NCBI GenBank assembly: GCA_002437285.1
Contig: DJOV01000096.1
Coordinates: 1 to 49,689 of the forward strand
Direction: 5' to 3'
DNA: 49,689 bases
Origin: Prevotella sp. UBA6429
Lineage (GTDB): Bacteria > Bacteroidota > Bacteroidia > Bacteroidales > Bacteroidaceae
The notes beneath the pieces are model-generated. The model ran no database searches, was not told where the DNA came from, and saw only the letters and a program-made list of their open reading frames with translations. The position numbers and the translations under genes are program-made. This document shows, one piece after another, positions 8,377-16,209 of this stretch. The first letter of the stretch is position 1; the number at the start of each line of letters is the position of its first letter.

Positions 8377-9867
8377 TTGACAATACAAGAGTTCATCAGC
8401 CGCATCACGACCGAGTTTGGCTTTGAGCCCACCGCCGACCAGTTGGCGGCCCTCCAGGTGTTTGGCCGTTTCCTGGCCGACCGCCGTCCCGACTGCGTGA
8501 TGGTGCTCCGCGGCTCCGCCGGAACGGGCAAGACCTCGTTGGCCGGCGCCATGATGCGCACCCTGCGCCGCCTGGGGCAGAAGCTCATGCTGCTGGCCCC
8601 CACAGGCCGTGCGGCCAAGGTGCTCTCGCAGAACAGCGGCTTCGCGGCTTACACCATCCACCGCAAGATCTATCGCGAGAAGGCCTATCAAGGGCTCGAC
8701 GGGCAGTTCAACCTGGCCGACAACCGCCACCGCAACATGCTCTTCGTGGTCGACGAGGCCTCGATGATCAGCCACGGCCCTTCCGACCTCCTGTCCGACG
8801 GGGCCACCTCCTTCGGCTCGGGCAGTCTGCTCGACGACCTGGTGAAATATGTGTACAGCGGTGACAACTGCCGTCTGCTGCTCATCGGCGACAAGGCTCA
8901 GCTGCCCCCCGTGGGAGAGGAGGAGGCGCCCGCGCTCAGCGCCGATGTCCTGGAGGGCTATGGGCTGCACGTCTATCCGTGTGACCTCAACGAGGTGCTC
9001 CGCCAGAGCCAAGACTCGGGCGTGCTCTACAACGCCACCCGGATCCGACAGATGATTACCCACGATGAGGTGACCCAGCTGCCCCGCATCACCTTCGGCC
9101 GCTTTGCCGACATCGTGCAGGTGCCGGGCGACGAGCTCATCGAGAGCCTGGCCGGCAGTTACAGCCAGGTGGGCATGGACGAGACCATCGTGGTGACCCG
9201 TTCCAACAAGCGGGCCACCGTCTACAACCTGGGCATCCGCAACACTGTGCTCGACCGCGAGGACACGCTCTGCCATGGCGACCGGCTCATGGTGGTGCGC
9301 AACAACTACTACTGGACCGAGCGCCAGCGCGCTGCCGAGGCAGCCCAGGGCGTGCCGCCCGTGGCCGGCGAGAAGGCTGGCGGCATGGCCTTCCTGGCCA
9401 ATGGCGACCGGGCCGTGGTGGAGCGCGTGCGCAACCACCGGGAGCTCTACGGCTTCCATTTTGCCGATGTCAGCCTGTCGTTTCCCGACTATGATGACAC
9501 CGAGATGCAGGTGACCGCCGTGCTCGACTCGCTCACCACCGAGGCGCCGGCGCTCACGCGCGAGCAGCATGAGCGCCTGTTTGCCGCCGTGATGGAGGAC
9601 TATGCCGACATCCCGACCAAGGGCGAGCGCATGAAGGCCTTGCGTGCCGACGGCTTCTTCAACGCCCTCCAGGTGAAGTTCGCCTACGCCGTCACCTGCC
9701 ACAAGGCGCAGGGCGGCCAGTGGAGCCACGTCTATGTGGACCAGGGATACATGACCGACGACATGCTCACGCCGTCTTACATCCATTGGCTCTACACGGC
9801 TTTCACGCGGGCCACCGAGAAGCTGTTTCTCGTCAACTGGCCCAAGAACCAGTGCCAGGACGAGTAA
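8377..9867 (+). CDS. RecD-like DNA helicase (AAA ATPase with UvrD-type C-terminus)
   Basis: A 496-residue superfamily 1B helicase-like protein. Walker A is RGSAGTGKTSLAG (about 47-59), Walker B/DEAD-like is LFVVDEASMIS (about 122-132), motif III is LLLIGDKAQLPPVG (about 167-180), and the C-terminal motifs are AYAVTCHKAQGGQW and LYTAFTRATEKLFLV. It likely unwinds DNA in repair, like RecD or the Bacteroidetes exodeoxyribonuclease V alpha-like proteins, though no RecB or RecC is nearby. The start is TTG at 8377: an in-frame TAA at 8362-8364 excludes any upstream ATG, and the protein begins LTIQEFISR. It is followed by an 18-bp palindromic terminator. Confidence 0.88.
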   Translation: MTIQEFISRITTEFGFEPTADQLAALQVFGRFLADRRPDCVMVLRGSAGTGKTSLAGAMMRTLRRLGQKLMLLAPTGRAAKVLSQNSGFAAYTIHRKIYREKAYQGLDGQFNLADNRHRNMLFVVDEASMISHGPSDLLSDGATSFGSGSLLDDLVKYVYSGDNCRLLLIGDKAQLPPVGEEEAPALSADVLEGYGLHVYPCDLNEVLRQSQDSGVLYNATRIRQMITHDEVTQLPRITFGRFADIVQVPGDELIESLAGSYSQVGMDETIVVTRSNKRATVYNLGIRNTVLDREDTLCHGDRLMVVRNNYYWTERQRAAEAAQGVPPVAGEKAGGMAFLANGDRAVVERVRNHRELYGFHFADVSLSFPDYDDTEMQVTAVLDSLTTEAPALTREQHERLFAAVMEDYADIPTKGERMKALRADGFFNALQVKFAYAVTCHKAQGGQWSHVYVDQGYMTDDMLTPSYIHWLYTAFTRATEKLFLVNWPKNQCQDE

Positions 9868-9868
9868 C

Positions 9869-9915
9869 CGAAAGCTCCGCCACAGGAAACCGATGTCCCT
9901 GTGGCGGAGCTTTCG
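9869..9915. terminator. long perfect stem-loop between convergent genes
   Basis: An 18-bp perfect inverted repeat, 9869-9886 against 9898-9915 (CGAAAGCTCCGCCACAGG and its complement), with an 11-nt loop. It sits 2 nt after the helicase stop and before the 3' end of the TraB/GumN gene. No T tract follows immediately, but the A-T end (AAAG/CTTT) and position make a two-way terminator likely. Confidence 0.7.
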
Positions 9916-9996
9916 CGTTGCTGTGCGGTTGTCGCCAGCCTCTTGCGTTGTCTTTCTTTTTACGGGTGCATTGCCCGTCTCTTATGGGTGCGGCGC

Positions 9997-10860
9997 TCAG
10001 TCGACGCCTTGCACGCGGTAGCCTTGTGCCTTGAGCCGGCTGATGATGCCTTGCTCGCCCCCCAGCACGTAGCAGGGCAGGGCAAAGAGGGTGGGCTTGT
10101 CGCGCATGACCCGCTCCATGACCTGTACGGACTCCTGCGTCAGGAGGTTGCCTCCCATGGGGTTCATCGTGCCGCCAAGCGCTGCGGCTGCAGCGTCCAT
10201 GTCCTTGGCCTTGTAGGCCGCCACACTCTTGTCGATGGCGTCGAGCACCTCGTCCTGGTGGTCAAAGAAGATGGTGAAGGCCTTGGCTTGCATCTCCAGA
10301 GGCACGCTCTGGAGGAGTTTGGCGTATTCCTTGACATCGAAGATGCCACCCGTGGGCTCGTTGTTCTTCTTGGCCTGTGCGGCGAAGTACTGTTGGAAGG
10401 TGTGGGTCGGGTCGTATTCTCCCATGTGGTTGGCCACGAAGAGCAACTGTATGAAGTCTTCCAGGACAGCCAGCGGCGTGCGTCCGTTGTATCGTTTCTG
10501 GTTGTAGGCACTCTTCCAGCTCACCTCCGTGTATTTCTTGAGAAACCGGTCGAGCTGCTGCGTTTGCGGTTCGTTGAGCAGCGAGGCGAGCGTCTTGCCT
10601 GCGGGCAGTTTCCCGGCCTCTTTCAGCAGGGCGTCGTTGGCGGTGCGGTCGATGTCGAAATAGACCTGCTCCGTCTCGGTCATGGCCTCCTTCAGGCTGT
10701 CGATGCGGTCGACATAGCCCATGGGGTTGATGAAGTCGTGTGTGGCGACGATGTAGGAAGGCTTGGCCAGGCTGTCGGCTGTCACCTTGTAGAGCAGTTG
10801 TGCTGATGCGTTCACCGTGAGGCAGAGCGCTGCCAGGGCGGTGAGAATGATTTTTTTCAT
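9997..10860 (-). CDS. exported TraB/GumN family protein
   Basis: A 287-residue protein with a signal peptide (residues 1-20, NASA-Q). The first conserved motif of the TraB/GumN (TIKI-like predicted metalloprotease) family is present as SYIVATHDF, and the C-terminal LGGEQGIISRLKAQGYRVQGVD block is also typical. The expected first motif usually reads GTxH; here the residue before T is A. Its ATG overlaps the stop of the DUF4435 gene as ATGA (10857-10860), so it is probably translated from the same mRNA as the ATPase and DUF4435 genes. Whether it works with them is unknown. It would act in the periplasm or on the cell surface. Confidence 0.85.
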   Translation of the reverse strand: MKKIILTALAALCLTVNASAQLLYKVTADSLAKPSYIVATHDFINPMGYVDRIDSLKEAMTETEQVYFDIDRTANDALLKEAGKLPAGKTLASLLNEPQTQQLDRFLKKYTEVSWKSAYNQKRYNGRTPLAVLEDFIQLLFVANHMGEYDPTHTFQQYFAAQAKKNNEPTGGIFDVKEYAKLLQSVPLEMQAKAFTIFFDHQDEVLDAIDKSVAAYKAKDMDAAAAALGGTMNPMGGNLLTQESVQVMERVMRDKPTLFALPCYVLGGEQGIISRLKAQGYRVQGVD

Positions 10861-11927
10861 TGTGATAGTTGTTGTTGTTGGGTGATAGAGTGTTGTTGCG
10901 TTGTGGGTAGTGGGGTGGGGCGCTGCTGCGCGATGCGCTCCACGAAGCGCTGCAGGTCAGCCTTGAGCCTTGCGAACTCCGGCGACCGCATGAAGCCCGC
11001 GTTGCGTTTGAGCACGGGGGTGACGTTGTCCACGCTGCTGGTGTAGCACGACAGCTCGTTGCGGCGCTGCACGCCGTGCACGCTCTGTCGCTGTATCTCC
11101 TCCTCGCGCAGGCGCACCAGCTTGTCGCACACCTTGCGGAGCATGGGCGTCACCACCTTGTCGAAGAGGTGGTGGCCCTGTATGTAGAGGTACGTGTTGT
11201 CGGCGTTGACGCCCAGGGCTGCCAGGTCGTCCTTCACGCGCAGCCAGCTCTGCTTGGCGTCGGGATGCAGGCGGCGCAGCTGGTCGGCCTTCCTGGAGGC
11301 TTTGCGGCGCACGTTGCGGATGATGTCGTCGGCCTGCGCGAAGCCGAACTTGCCCATCTCGACGACTTTCAGGAAGTCGGTCATGGTAAACTGCCCGTAG
11401 TCGGCCGTGCGGTAGTACCAGATGTTCCACACGAAAAGCGGATAGATGGCCTGCGAGAAGTCGCGCAGGTATTGCTCCATGTCGAACACCTCGCGGTCGT
11501 TGAGCGTCACGGCCACGGCCACGTCGTGGAGCGAGGGCGCGTAGCATTGCAGGTTCTCGATGGCGTAGGCATAGGTGTGGAAGACGAAGGGGCTCTGCAG
11601 GATGCGGCGCGACGTCTCCGACGCCCCCTGTATGAGGTAGTCGTAGTCGGCGTCGACGCAGGCCACCATGTCGTGGCCCGTCTTGCCCTCGAGCATGCTC
11701 ATGAGAGCCGCCTTCTTGCCCCGTTCGAGGTGTTGCTCGCGCGAGGGCAGCATCACCTCGAAGCACACGCGGTCGGTCTCGACCTGCGAGAGGATCTGTC
11801 GCCAGAAGAACACGTCGTCGTAGCTCTCCACGTAGGCCACCACCTTGCGGCGCGCCCGCTTGGAGTTGAGGCGGTTGGCAGCCTCCAGGTAGGAGGACGT
11901 GAGGTTGTCTTTCAGTCGGTGTGACAT
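10857..11927 (-). CDS. DUF4435 (TOPRIM-like) protein, candidate AriB-like effector
   Basis: A 356-residue protein whose N-terminal part matches DUF4435: VVAYVESYDDVFFW (about 28-41) carries the Glu of a TOPRIM nuclease/primase fold and MVACVDADYDYL (about 87-98) the DxD motif. It is encoded 28 bp after an ABC-type ATPase. In the PARIS anti-phage system an ATPase (AriA) is paired with a DUF4435 TOPRIM nuclease (AriB), so this is a candidate PARIS-like effector. The C-terminus is a low-complexity Gln-rich tail (about 333-356) encoded by TTG-rich repeats, which may be a recent extension. A non-defence role in DNA or RNA processing is possible. Confidence 0.85.
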   Translation of the reverse strand: MSHRLKDNLTSSYLEAANRLNSKRARRKVVAYVESYDDVFFWRQILSQVETDRVCFEVMLPSREQHLERGKKAALMSMLEGKTGHDMVACVDADYDYLIQGASETSRRILQSPFVFHTYAYAIENLQCYAPSLHDVAVAVTLNDREVFDMEQYLRDFSQAIYPLFVWNIWYYRTADYGQFTMTDFLKVVEMGKFGFAQADDIIRNVRRKASRKADQLRRLHPDAKQSWLRVKDDLAALGVNADNTYLYIQGHHLFDKVVTPMLRKVCDKLVRLREEEIQRQSVHGVQRRNELSCYTSSVDNVTPVLKRNAGFMRSPEFARLKADLQRFVERIAQQRPTPLPTTQQHSITQQQQLSQ

Positions 11928-11955
11928 GGTGTGCGCTCCTTTCTTGCTGTGGCGT

Positions 11956-12771
11956 TCAGACGGTGATGTCGCTCACCTCGGTCACCTTGTCCATCCAGCC
12001 GTTCATGATGACGGCCGGCGAGTGGGTGGTGAGGATGATCTGCACGTTGGGGTTGAGGTCGAGGATGAGGTCGATGAGCTGCTTCTGCCACTCCACGTGG
12101 AGGCTCACCTCGGGCTCGTCCATGAAGAGCACGTAGCTCTGCTGGTCCTCTACGAGCACGGTGAGCAGGATGGCCAGCATCTGCTTCTCGCCGCTCGAGA
12201 GCTGGTAGGGCACCAGCGTCTCGCCGATCTGGCTGAAGCGTATCTCGTTCTCGGTGCGCACGATGGTCTTGCCCGTGTCGGCGAAGAGGCGGTCGATGAT
12301 GTCCTGGAACTTGCGCTTGGGCTCGGAGATGCGCTGCGCCTGCTCAGTGGCGTCGGGCTGTCCGCTCTGCAGGGCGGCGATGATGCGGTTGCCGATGTTG
12401 ACCTGGTAGTCGAGATACTTGCGCTGGAGCTTGAAGAGCTGCCAGTCGAGCTCGGTGGCCAGCGACACGTCCATCTTCGACACCGTGTCGGCGTTGATGA
12501 GCGGGCGGTCGAAGCTGCGGATGATGTCGAACCGTATCCACTTGGCGTCCTCGGGGCACACCTTGAGCTTCACGCCCTTGAGCAGGTGGCTGGGAAACTC
12601 GCCCCCGGCCGACAGGCCCTTCACCACCTTGTTGAGGATGGTCGACTTGCCCACGCCGTTGACGCCGCTCAGGATGTTGACCTTGCGGTCGAGGTTCCAC
12701 ACGATGTGCTTCTTGCCGCTCCAGAGCGACTCGATCTCTATCTGCTCAATATGGTCGACGTATTTCTGCAT
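11956..12771 (-). CDS. AAA/ABC-type ATPase, candidate AriA-like partner of the DUF4435 protein
   Basis: A 271-residue SMC/ABC-like ATPase. Walker A is SGVNGVGKSTILNK (about 35-48), the signature is YQLSSGEKQML (about 186-196), Walker B is YVLFMDEPEVSLH (about 211-223) and the H-loop is ILTTHSPAVI (about 243-252). The region between has a modest helical insertion rather than a long coiled coil. It is first of a minus-strand operon with the DUF4435 and TraB/GumN genes. OLD, Gabija and PARIS systems all pair such ATPases with TOPRIM proteins; with DUF4435 as the neighbour, PARIS is the nearest described match. It is short compared with characterised AriA, so the assignment is tentative. Confidence 0.87.
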   Translation of the reverse strand: MQKYVDHIEQIEIESLWSGKKHIVWNLDRKVNILSGVNGVGKSTILNKVVKGLSAGGEFPSHLLKGVKLKVCPEDAKWIRFDIIRSFDRPLINADTVSKMDVSLATELDWQLFKLQRKYLDYQVNIGNRIIAALQSGQPDATEQAQRISEPKRKFQDIIDRLFADTGKTIVRTENEIRFSQIGETLVPYQLSSGEKQMLAILLTVLVEDQQSYVLFMDEPEVSLHVEWQKQLIDLILDLNPNVQIILTTHSPAVIMNGWMDKVTEVSDITV

Positions 12772-12812
12772 GGTTCAAAAGGTTTGTCGGTGGGCGATGG
12801 CGCTCACTGTTG

Positions 12813-12841
12813 CAAAAATACAAAAACAATCTGGAAAACAA
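12813..12841 (-). promoter_or_regulatory. promoter of the ATPase-DUF4435-TraB operon
   Basis: On the minus strand TATTTTTG (forward CAAAAATA, 12813-12820) with TTG (forward CAA, 12839-12841) 18 bp upstream, 41 bp before the ATPase ATG. Confidence 0.45.
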
Positions 12842-12903
12842 TTTCTTTTTCACACTTTTTGTGGCTCTTTTCTTTTGTCCCCGTCCACTTTGTTGCCGCA
12901 TGG

Positions 12904-12935
12904 CTTGTCCGCCTTGTGATTTTTGGCTACCTTTG
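12904..12935 (+). promoter_or_regulatory. promoter of the EamA transporter gene
   Basis: CTTG at 12904-12907 and TACCTTTG at 12928-12935, spacer 20 bp, about 85 bp before the transporter ATG. Confidence 0.5.
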
Positions 12936-13021
12936 CAGGGGCGTAAGGGGCCGAGGGACTCCTTTTGTCCTGTTTTTTAGGGTGGCAAACGGCCATCCGA
13001 AAGGGTAACAAACGATAAGCA

Positions 13022-13939
13022 ATGAAGAACAAACCTTTGCAGGCCCATCTCAGCATGTTCTCGGCTGAGGCCATGTGGGGCCTCATGTCGCCTGTGGGCA
13101 AGGATGCCATGAACCATGGCATCGACGGATTGTCAATGGTCAGTTTTCGTGTGGCGGGCGCCGCCCTGCTGTTCTGGATAGCCTCGCTGCTGGCTGGGCG
13201 CGAGCGCATCCCGACACGCGACGTGCTACTCTTGGCCGGTGCGGCCCTGTTGGGCGTTGTCTTCAACCAGTGCCTGTTCACCATCGGCCTGAGCGTCACC
13301 TCGCCCATCAACGCCAGCATCGTCACCACCTCCATGCCCATCTTCGCCATGGTGCTCTCGTTTCTCATCCTCGGCGAGCCCATCACGGTGAAGAAGGCCA
13401 GTGGCGTGCTCATCGGTTGCACGGGTGCGGTCATCCTCATCCTTGCCAGCGCCACGGCGGGCAGTGCCAAGGTGGGCGACATACGTGGCGACCTGATGTG
13501 CATCTGCGCCCAGCTGTCGTTTGCCCTTTATCTCTCCTTATACAACAAGATGGTGCGCAAGTACAACGCCTTCACGGTCAACAAGTGGATGTTCACCTGG
13601 GCCGCCGTGTTCGTGGTGCCCGTGTCATCGGGCCACCTGGCCGCGTTGCCTTGGGCCTCACTCACCACCACCACGTGGATGGAGGTGGGCTTCGTGGTGT
13701 TCTTCGGCACCTTCGTCAGTTACCTGCTCTCTATCGTGGCCCAGGGCGTGCTGCGCCCCACGGTGGTCAGCGTCTACAACTATGTGCAGCCCATCGTCTC
13801 CGTCACGGTGAGCGTGCTCACGGGTCTGGGTGTCTTCACGTGGCCGCAGGGCGTGGCCGTCATCCTGGTGTTCTCGGGCGTCTGGCTCGTGGTCAAGAGC
13901 AAGTCGAAGCGCGACCTGCAGGCCCCCGAGAAGCGATGA
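13022..13939 (+). CDS. DMT-superfamily EamA transporter
   Basis: A 305-residue integral membrane protein with two EamA repeats (about 12-142 and 158-292), ten hydrophobic segments in all. The first repeat has the usual SxxAMWGLMSPVGKDA opening and the PINASIVTTSMPIFAMVLSFLILGEPIT loop; the second ends with PTVVSVYNYVQPIVSV. Such proteins export metabolites or amino acids, or import nucleotide sugars; the substrate is not predictable. A basic tail (KSKSKRDLQAPEKR) ends the protein. It has its own promoter, and the AT-rich island begins about 100 bp downstream. Confidence 0.92.
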   Translation: MKNKPLQAHLSMFSAEAMWGLMSPVGKDAMNHGIDGLSMVSFRVAGAALLFWIASLLAGRERIPTRDVLLLAGAALLGVVFNQCLFTIGLSVTSPINASIVTTSMPIFAMVLSFLILGEPITVKKASGVLIGCTGAVILILASATAGSAKVGDIRGDLMCICAQLSFALYLSLYNKMVRKYNAFTVNKWMFTWAAVFVVPVSSGHLAALPWASLTTTTWMEVGFVVFFGTFVSYLLSIVAQGVLRPTVVSVYNYVQPIVSVTVSVLTGLGVFTWPQGVAVILVFSGVWLVVKSKSKRDLQAPEKR

Positions 13940-14524
13940 CGCGCCTTTGCCCGGGCGAGGGCACGCCGTGGCGCTCACGATGGGTGCCCCGTCTCGAAGC
14001 CTCGGTATAACTCTTCCGATGGCATTTGCATCCCGCTGAATGTCAATGGGTTGCAAAAGGCAATAAACAATAGCTATTATTTTTAGGATGTAAGCTTTTA
14101 TTTCCTGCGATAGGATGCCAATCGACGTGTTGTTCCTATCTGATAGAGTCTTGTTCAGCCTTTCAGTGTGCTGAGATAGGGCTCCAACCAGCTGCTTGCG
14201 CGGGGTTAATACACCTTAATACGTTTTGCCCTCGAATCCTGCTGGACAAAAAATGAAGGAACAACAGGGTGGATGTAACAACGCAATATTTGCGATAATT
14301 CCAGTTTCTTTAAGTCTTATCCATCAGTAAAATGGATATAGATGCCTAATTGTTGCGAAAATCATCATATTTTTGCTAAATTGTTTTATTTTTTGAGTTT
14401 TAATTGATACTTTTGCAAAGTATACTTCTTGTTTAAGAAGAATTTGAAAGTGAGACTGACTCGGATTTATGAAATTGCATAATAGTGCTGACCATACGGT
14501 GGGCAACTGCCATTAAAGGAGCGA
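13940..14524 (+). other. gene-free left flank of the AT-rich island
   Basis: A 585-bp stretch with no recognisable gene. Base composition drops from GC-rich to strongly AT-rich at about 14040. It contains a short direct repeat (TTAATACACC then TTAATACG near 14204-14223) and the probable promoter of the peptide gene. No integrase, tRNA or clear attachment site could be recognised. A fragment around 14229-14250 superficially resembles a tRNA T-arm but does not fold. Confidence 0.5.
14380..14415 (+). promoter_or_regulatory. promoter of the RiPP precursor-maturase operon
   Basis: TACTTTTG at 14408-14415 is a good -7 box. The best upstream box is ATTG at 14380-14383 (spacer 24, rather long). The transcript would have a leader of about 110 nt before the precursor start. 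Confidence 0.45.
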
Positions 14525-14758
14525 ATGCCGAAAAGCTATACGAGTAGGTTAATATTTATAGTATTAGAGATGAATCCTTTATTAGAAGAAGACGGACTGT
14601 TGATGGGAGGTTTTAGCAGCATAGAACCTCTTCATGTAAACCAAGATTCCATCTACAATGGTAATTGTAGTAGAGACTCTGGTTGGGTGAATGGAAATTG
14701 CGCTTGCAAGGATTGTGGTGGTGTCATTGTTACTAATCCAACAGCACCTGCAAAGTGA
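14525..14758 (+). CDS. Cys-rich RiPP precursor peptide with GG leader
   Basis: A 77-residue small protein with a leader containing NPLLEEDGLLMGGF (17-30) and a core with Cys at 48, 59, 61 and 64 (NGNC, GNCACKDC), ending NPTAPAK. A short acidic leader with a GG motif, followed by a Cys-rich variable core, is the pattern of the GG-Bacteroidales natural-product precursors that are processed by radical SAM maturases and double-glycine peptidases. A radical SAM/SPASM gene follows 140 bp later. The ATG at 14525 has AAGGAG 3 nt upstream, unusually strong for this phylum; an internal ATG at 14570 (62 residues) is an alternative start. The gene is AT-rich, unlike the flanking genome. The product structure and activity are unknown. 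Confidence 0.75.
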   Translation: MPKSYTSRLIFIVLEMNPLLEEDGLLMGGFSSIEPLHVNQDSIYNGNCSRDSGWVNGNCACKDCGGVIVTNPTAPAK

Positions 14759-14807
14759 TTTAAGTTTAGAAAGAGACATTCTTTCCATGCTAAATTAATT
14801 GCTATGC

Positions 14808-14850
14808 ACAACATTGGAGGCTATATCAAACACATTGTCTCCAATGTTGT
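14808..14850 (+). promoter_or_regulatory. stem-loop between precursor and maturase genes
   Basis: A perfect 12-bp inverted repeat, ACAACATTGGAG (14808-14819) with CTCCAATGTTGT (14839-14850) and a 19-nt loop. There is no T tract after it. In RiPP operons such hairpins often stabilise or partly terminate the precursor mRNA so that precursor exceeds enzyme; that role is inferred here. Confidence 0.6.
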
Positions 14851-14898
14851 TGGCGTTTGAAAAGATATTGATATTCATTTCTTGATCATTGCAGTTTT

Positions 14899-16180
14899 AT
14901 GTATTGGAGTAAGTATAATAGGATATATGAAATTTCCGAAAAAGAATCTGTTGTTTTCAATTATGCGTGGAATAAATCTTTGTTGGTTGTGAATGAGTTA
15001 GTGGATCTTATCAAGCGTAATATTAATAGCATAGATAGTATTCGCGATGTTCATCCGACATTTTTCAAGGCTCTATTAGTCAACAATATGGCAGTTCCCG
15101 ATTTTAAGGACGAGGTTCTTGCTGTAAAGAAACATATTCTGTCAGAACTTTATAATAATGAAGTTCTTAGGCTTACCATCAATCCTACTTTAGATTGCAA
15201 TCTCAATTGTTGGTATTGTTATGAAAAACATGACAAGAATGCTTACATGAGTGAGCGAACTTTGCTTTCGTTAGTCCATTTAGTCAGATATCAAGTGTCT
15301 AAAGGGGTAAGGCAGGTGCAATTGTCTTTTTTTGGCGGTGAGCCATTGCTGGGATTTTACAAACGAGCCTTTCCTATAATAGAATCTGTCAACAGAATAT
15401 GTATGGAGAGGGGGCATTGGCTTGAAATTGCATTTTACAACAAATGGGGTCTTGTTGTCCCGTAATGTTGTAGATAAGATTTCTCAATTCAATCTACCGA
15501 CAAGTTTTCAAATAGCGTTTGACGGAAATCGACAATATCATAACACGATGAAGAAGCTTCACGGGGAAGGAACTTTTGATATTGTGTTGAGAAATGTGAG
15601 ATATGCTTTGAGGCAGCATATTAGAATAAATGTGAGCTGCAATTACACATTAAGAAACATTTCCTCATTTCATGAATTGTTTGACGAATTAGGAAATTGG
15701 GAAGATGTGGATAAATCATTGATTTCTGTGTCTTTGCAGCGGATATGGCAAGAGAAACCAACTGAAGAATTATATATCAAGGCAAAATCTCTGAATGAAT
15801 ATATTTGTAAATTGGGATTTGCGAGTAGCGTTGCTAATTCTTACTGCGCTAATTCCTATTGCTATGCGGATTATAACAATTCATACGTTATCAATTACAA
15901 TGGAGATGTGTATAAATGTACTGCGAGAGAATTTGATGGCACACATAAGGTGGGAGAAATAGATTCGTTAGGTTTGTTGAAAAGAACGAGTGACGCTTAT
16001 TTGCCAGAGTCTAAATTTAAAGATTATCGCGATAGCTGTATGTTATTGCCAATTTGTACAATATGTTTGCAAACGCATATGGAAAATCCTAATGATGCGT
16101 GCCCCAAAGCGATTTCTGATGAGGACATGGAAATTGATATTAGAAATCTTTTTGATGCCATGTATGGAAAGCGAATATAG
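14899..16180 (+). pseudogene. radical SAM/SPASM peptide maturase, split by one frameshift
   Basis: Two overlapping frames together encode one maturase of about 426 residues. The first part (14899-15465) has the radical SAM cluster motif CNLNCWYC (C100, C104, C107) and QLSFFGGEPLLG. The second (open from about 15401, through 16180) continues at LHFTTNGVLL and ends in a SPASM-type Cys-rich domain: CYADYNNSYVINYNGDVYKC, KVGEIDSLG, then CMLLPICTICLQ and ACPKAI. The shift lies in or near a run of five G at 15410-15414: with four G the frame reads MERGIGLKLHFTTNG without interruption. The enzyme would bind the leader and use SAM and auxiliary Fe-S clusters to modify the Cys-rich core. It may be a true pseudogene, phase variation or a sequencing error. 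It is strongly AT-rich, indicating transfer. Confidence 0.85.
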
Positions 16181-16209
16181 AGTTAAGTTATTTGTAAAAT
16201 AAAAACATT

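Noticed and set aside
8368..9786. 472-residue minus-strand open frame opposite the RecD-like gene
   Set aside because: High GC and third-position bias open long antisense frames; its His/Val/Leu-rich sequence with no motifs marks it as a shadow of the helicase gene.
14204..14260. Possible tRNA-derived attachment site near the left edge of the AT-rich island
   Set aside because: CCTCGAATCC resembles a T-loop, but the flanks do not pair and no second copy was found at the right edge.
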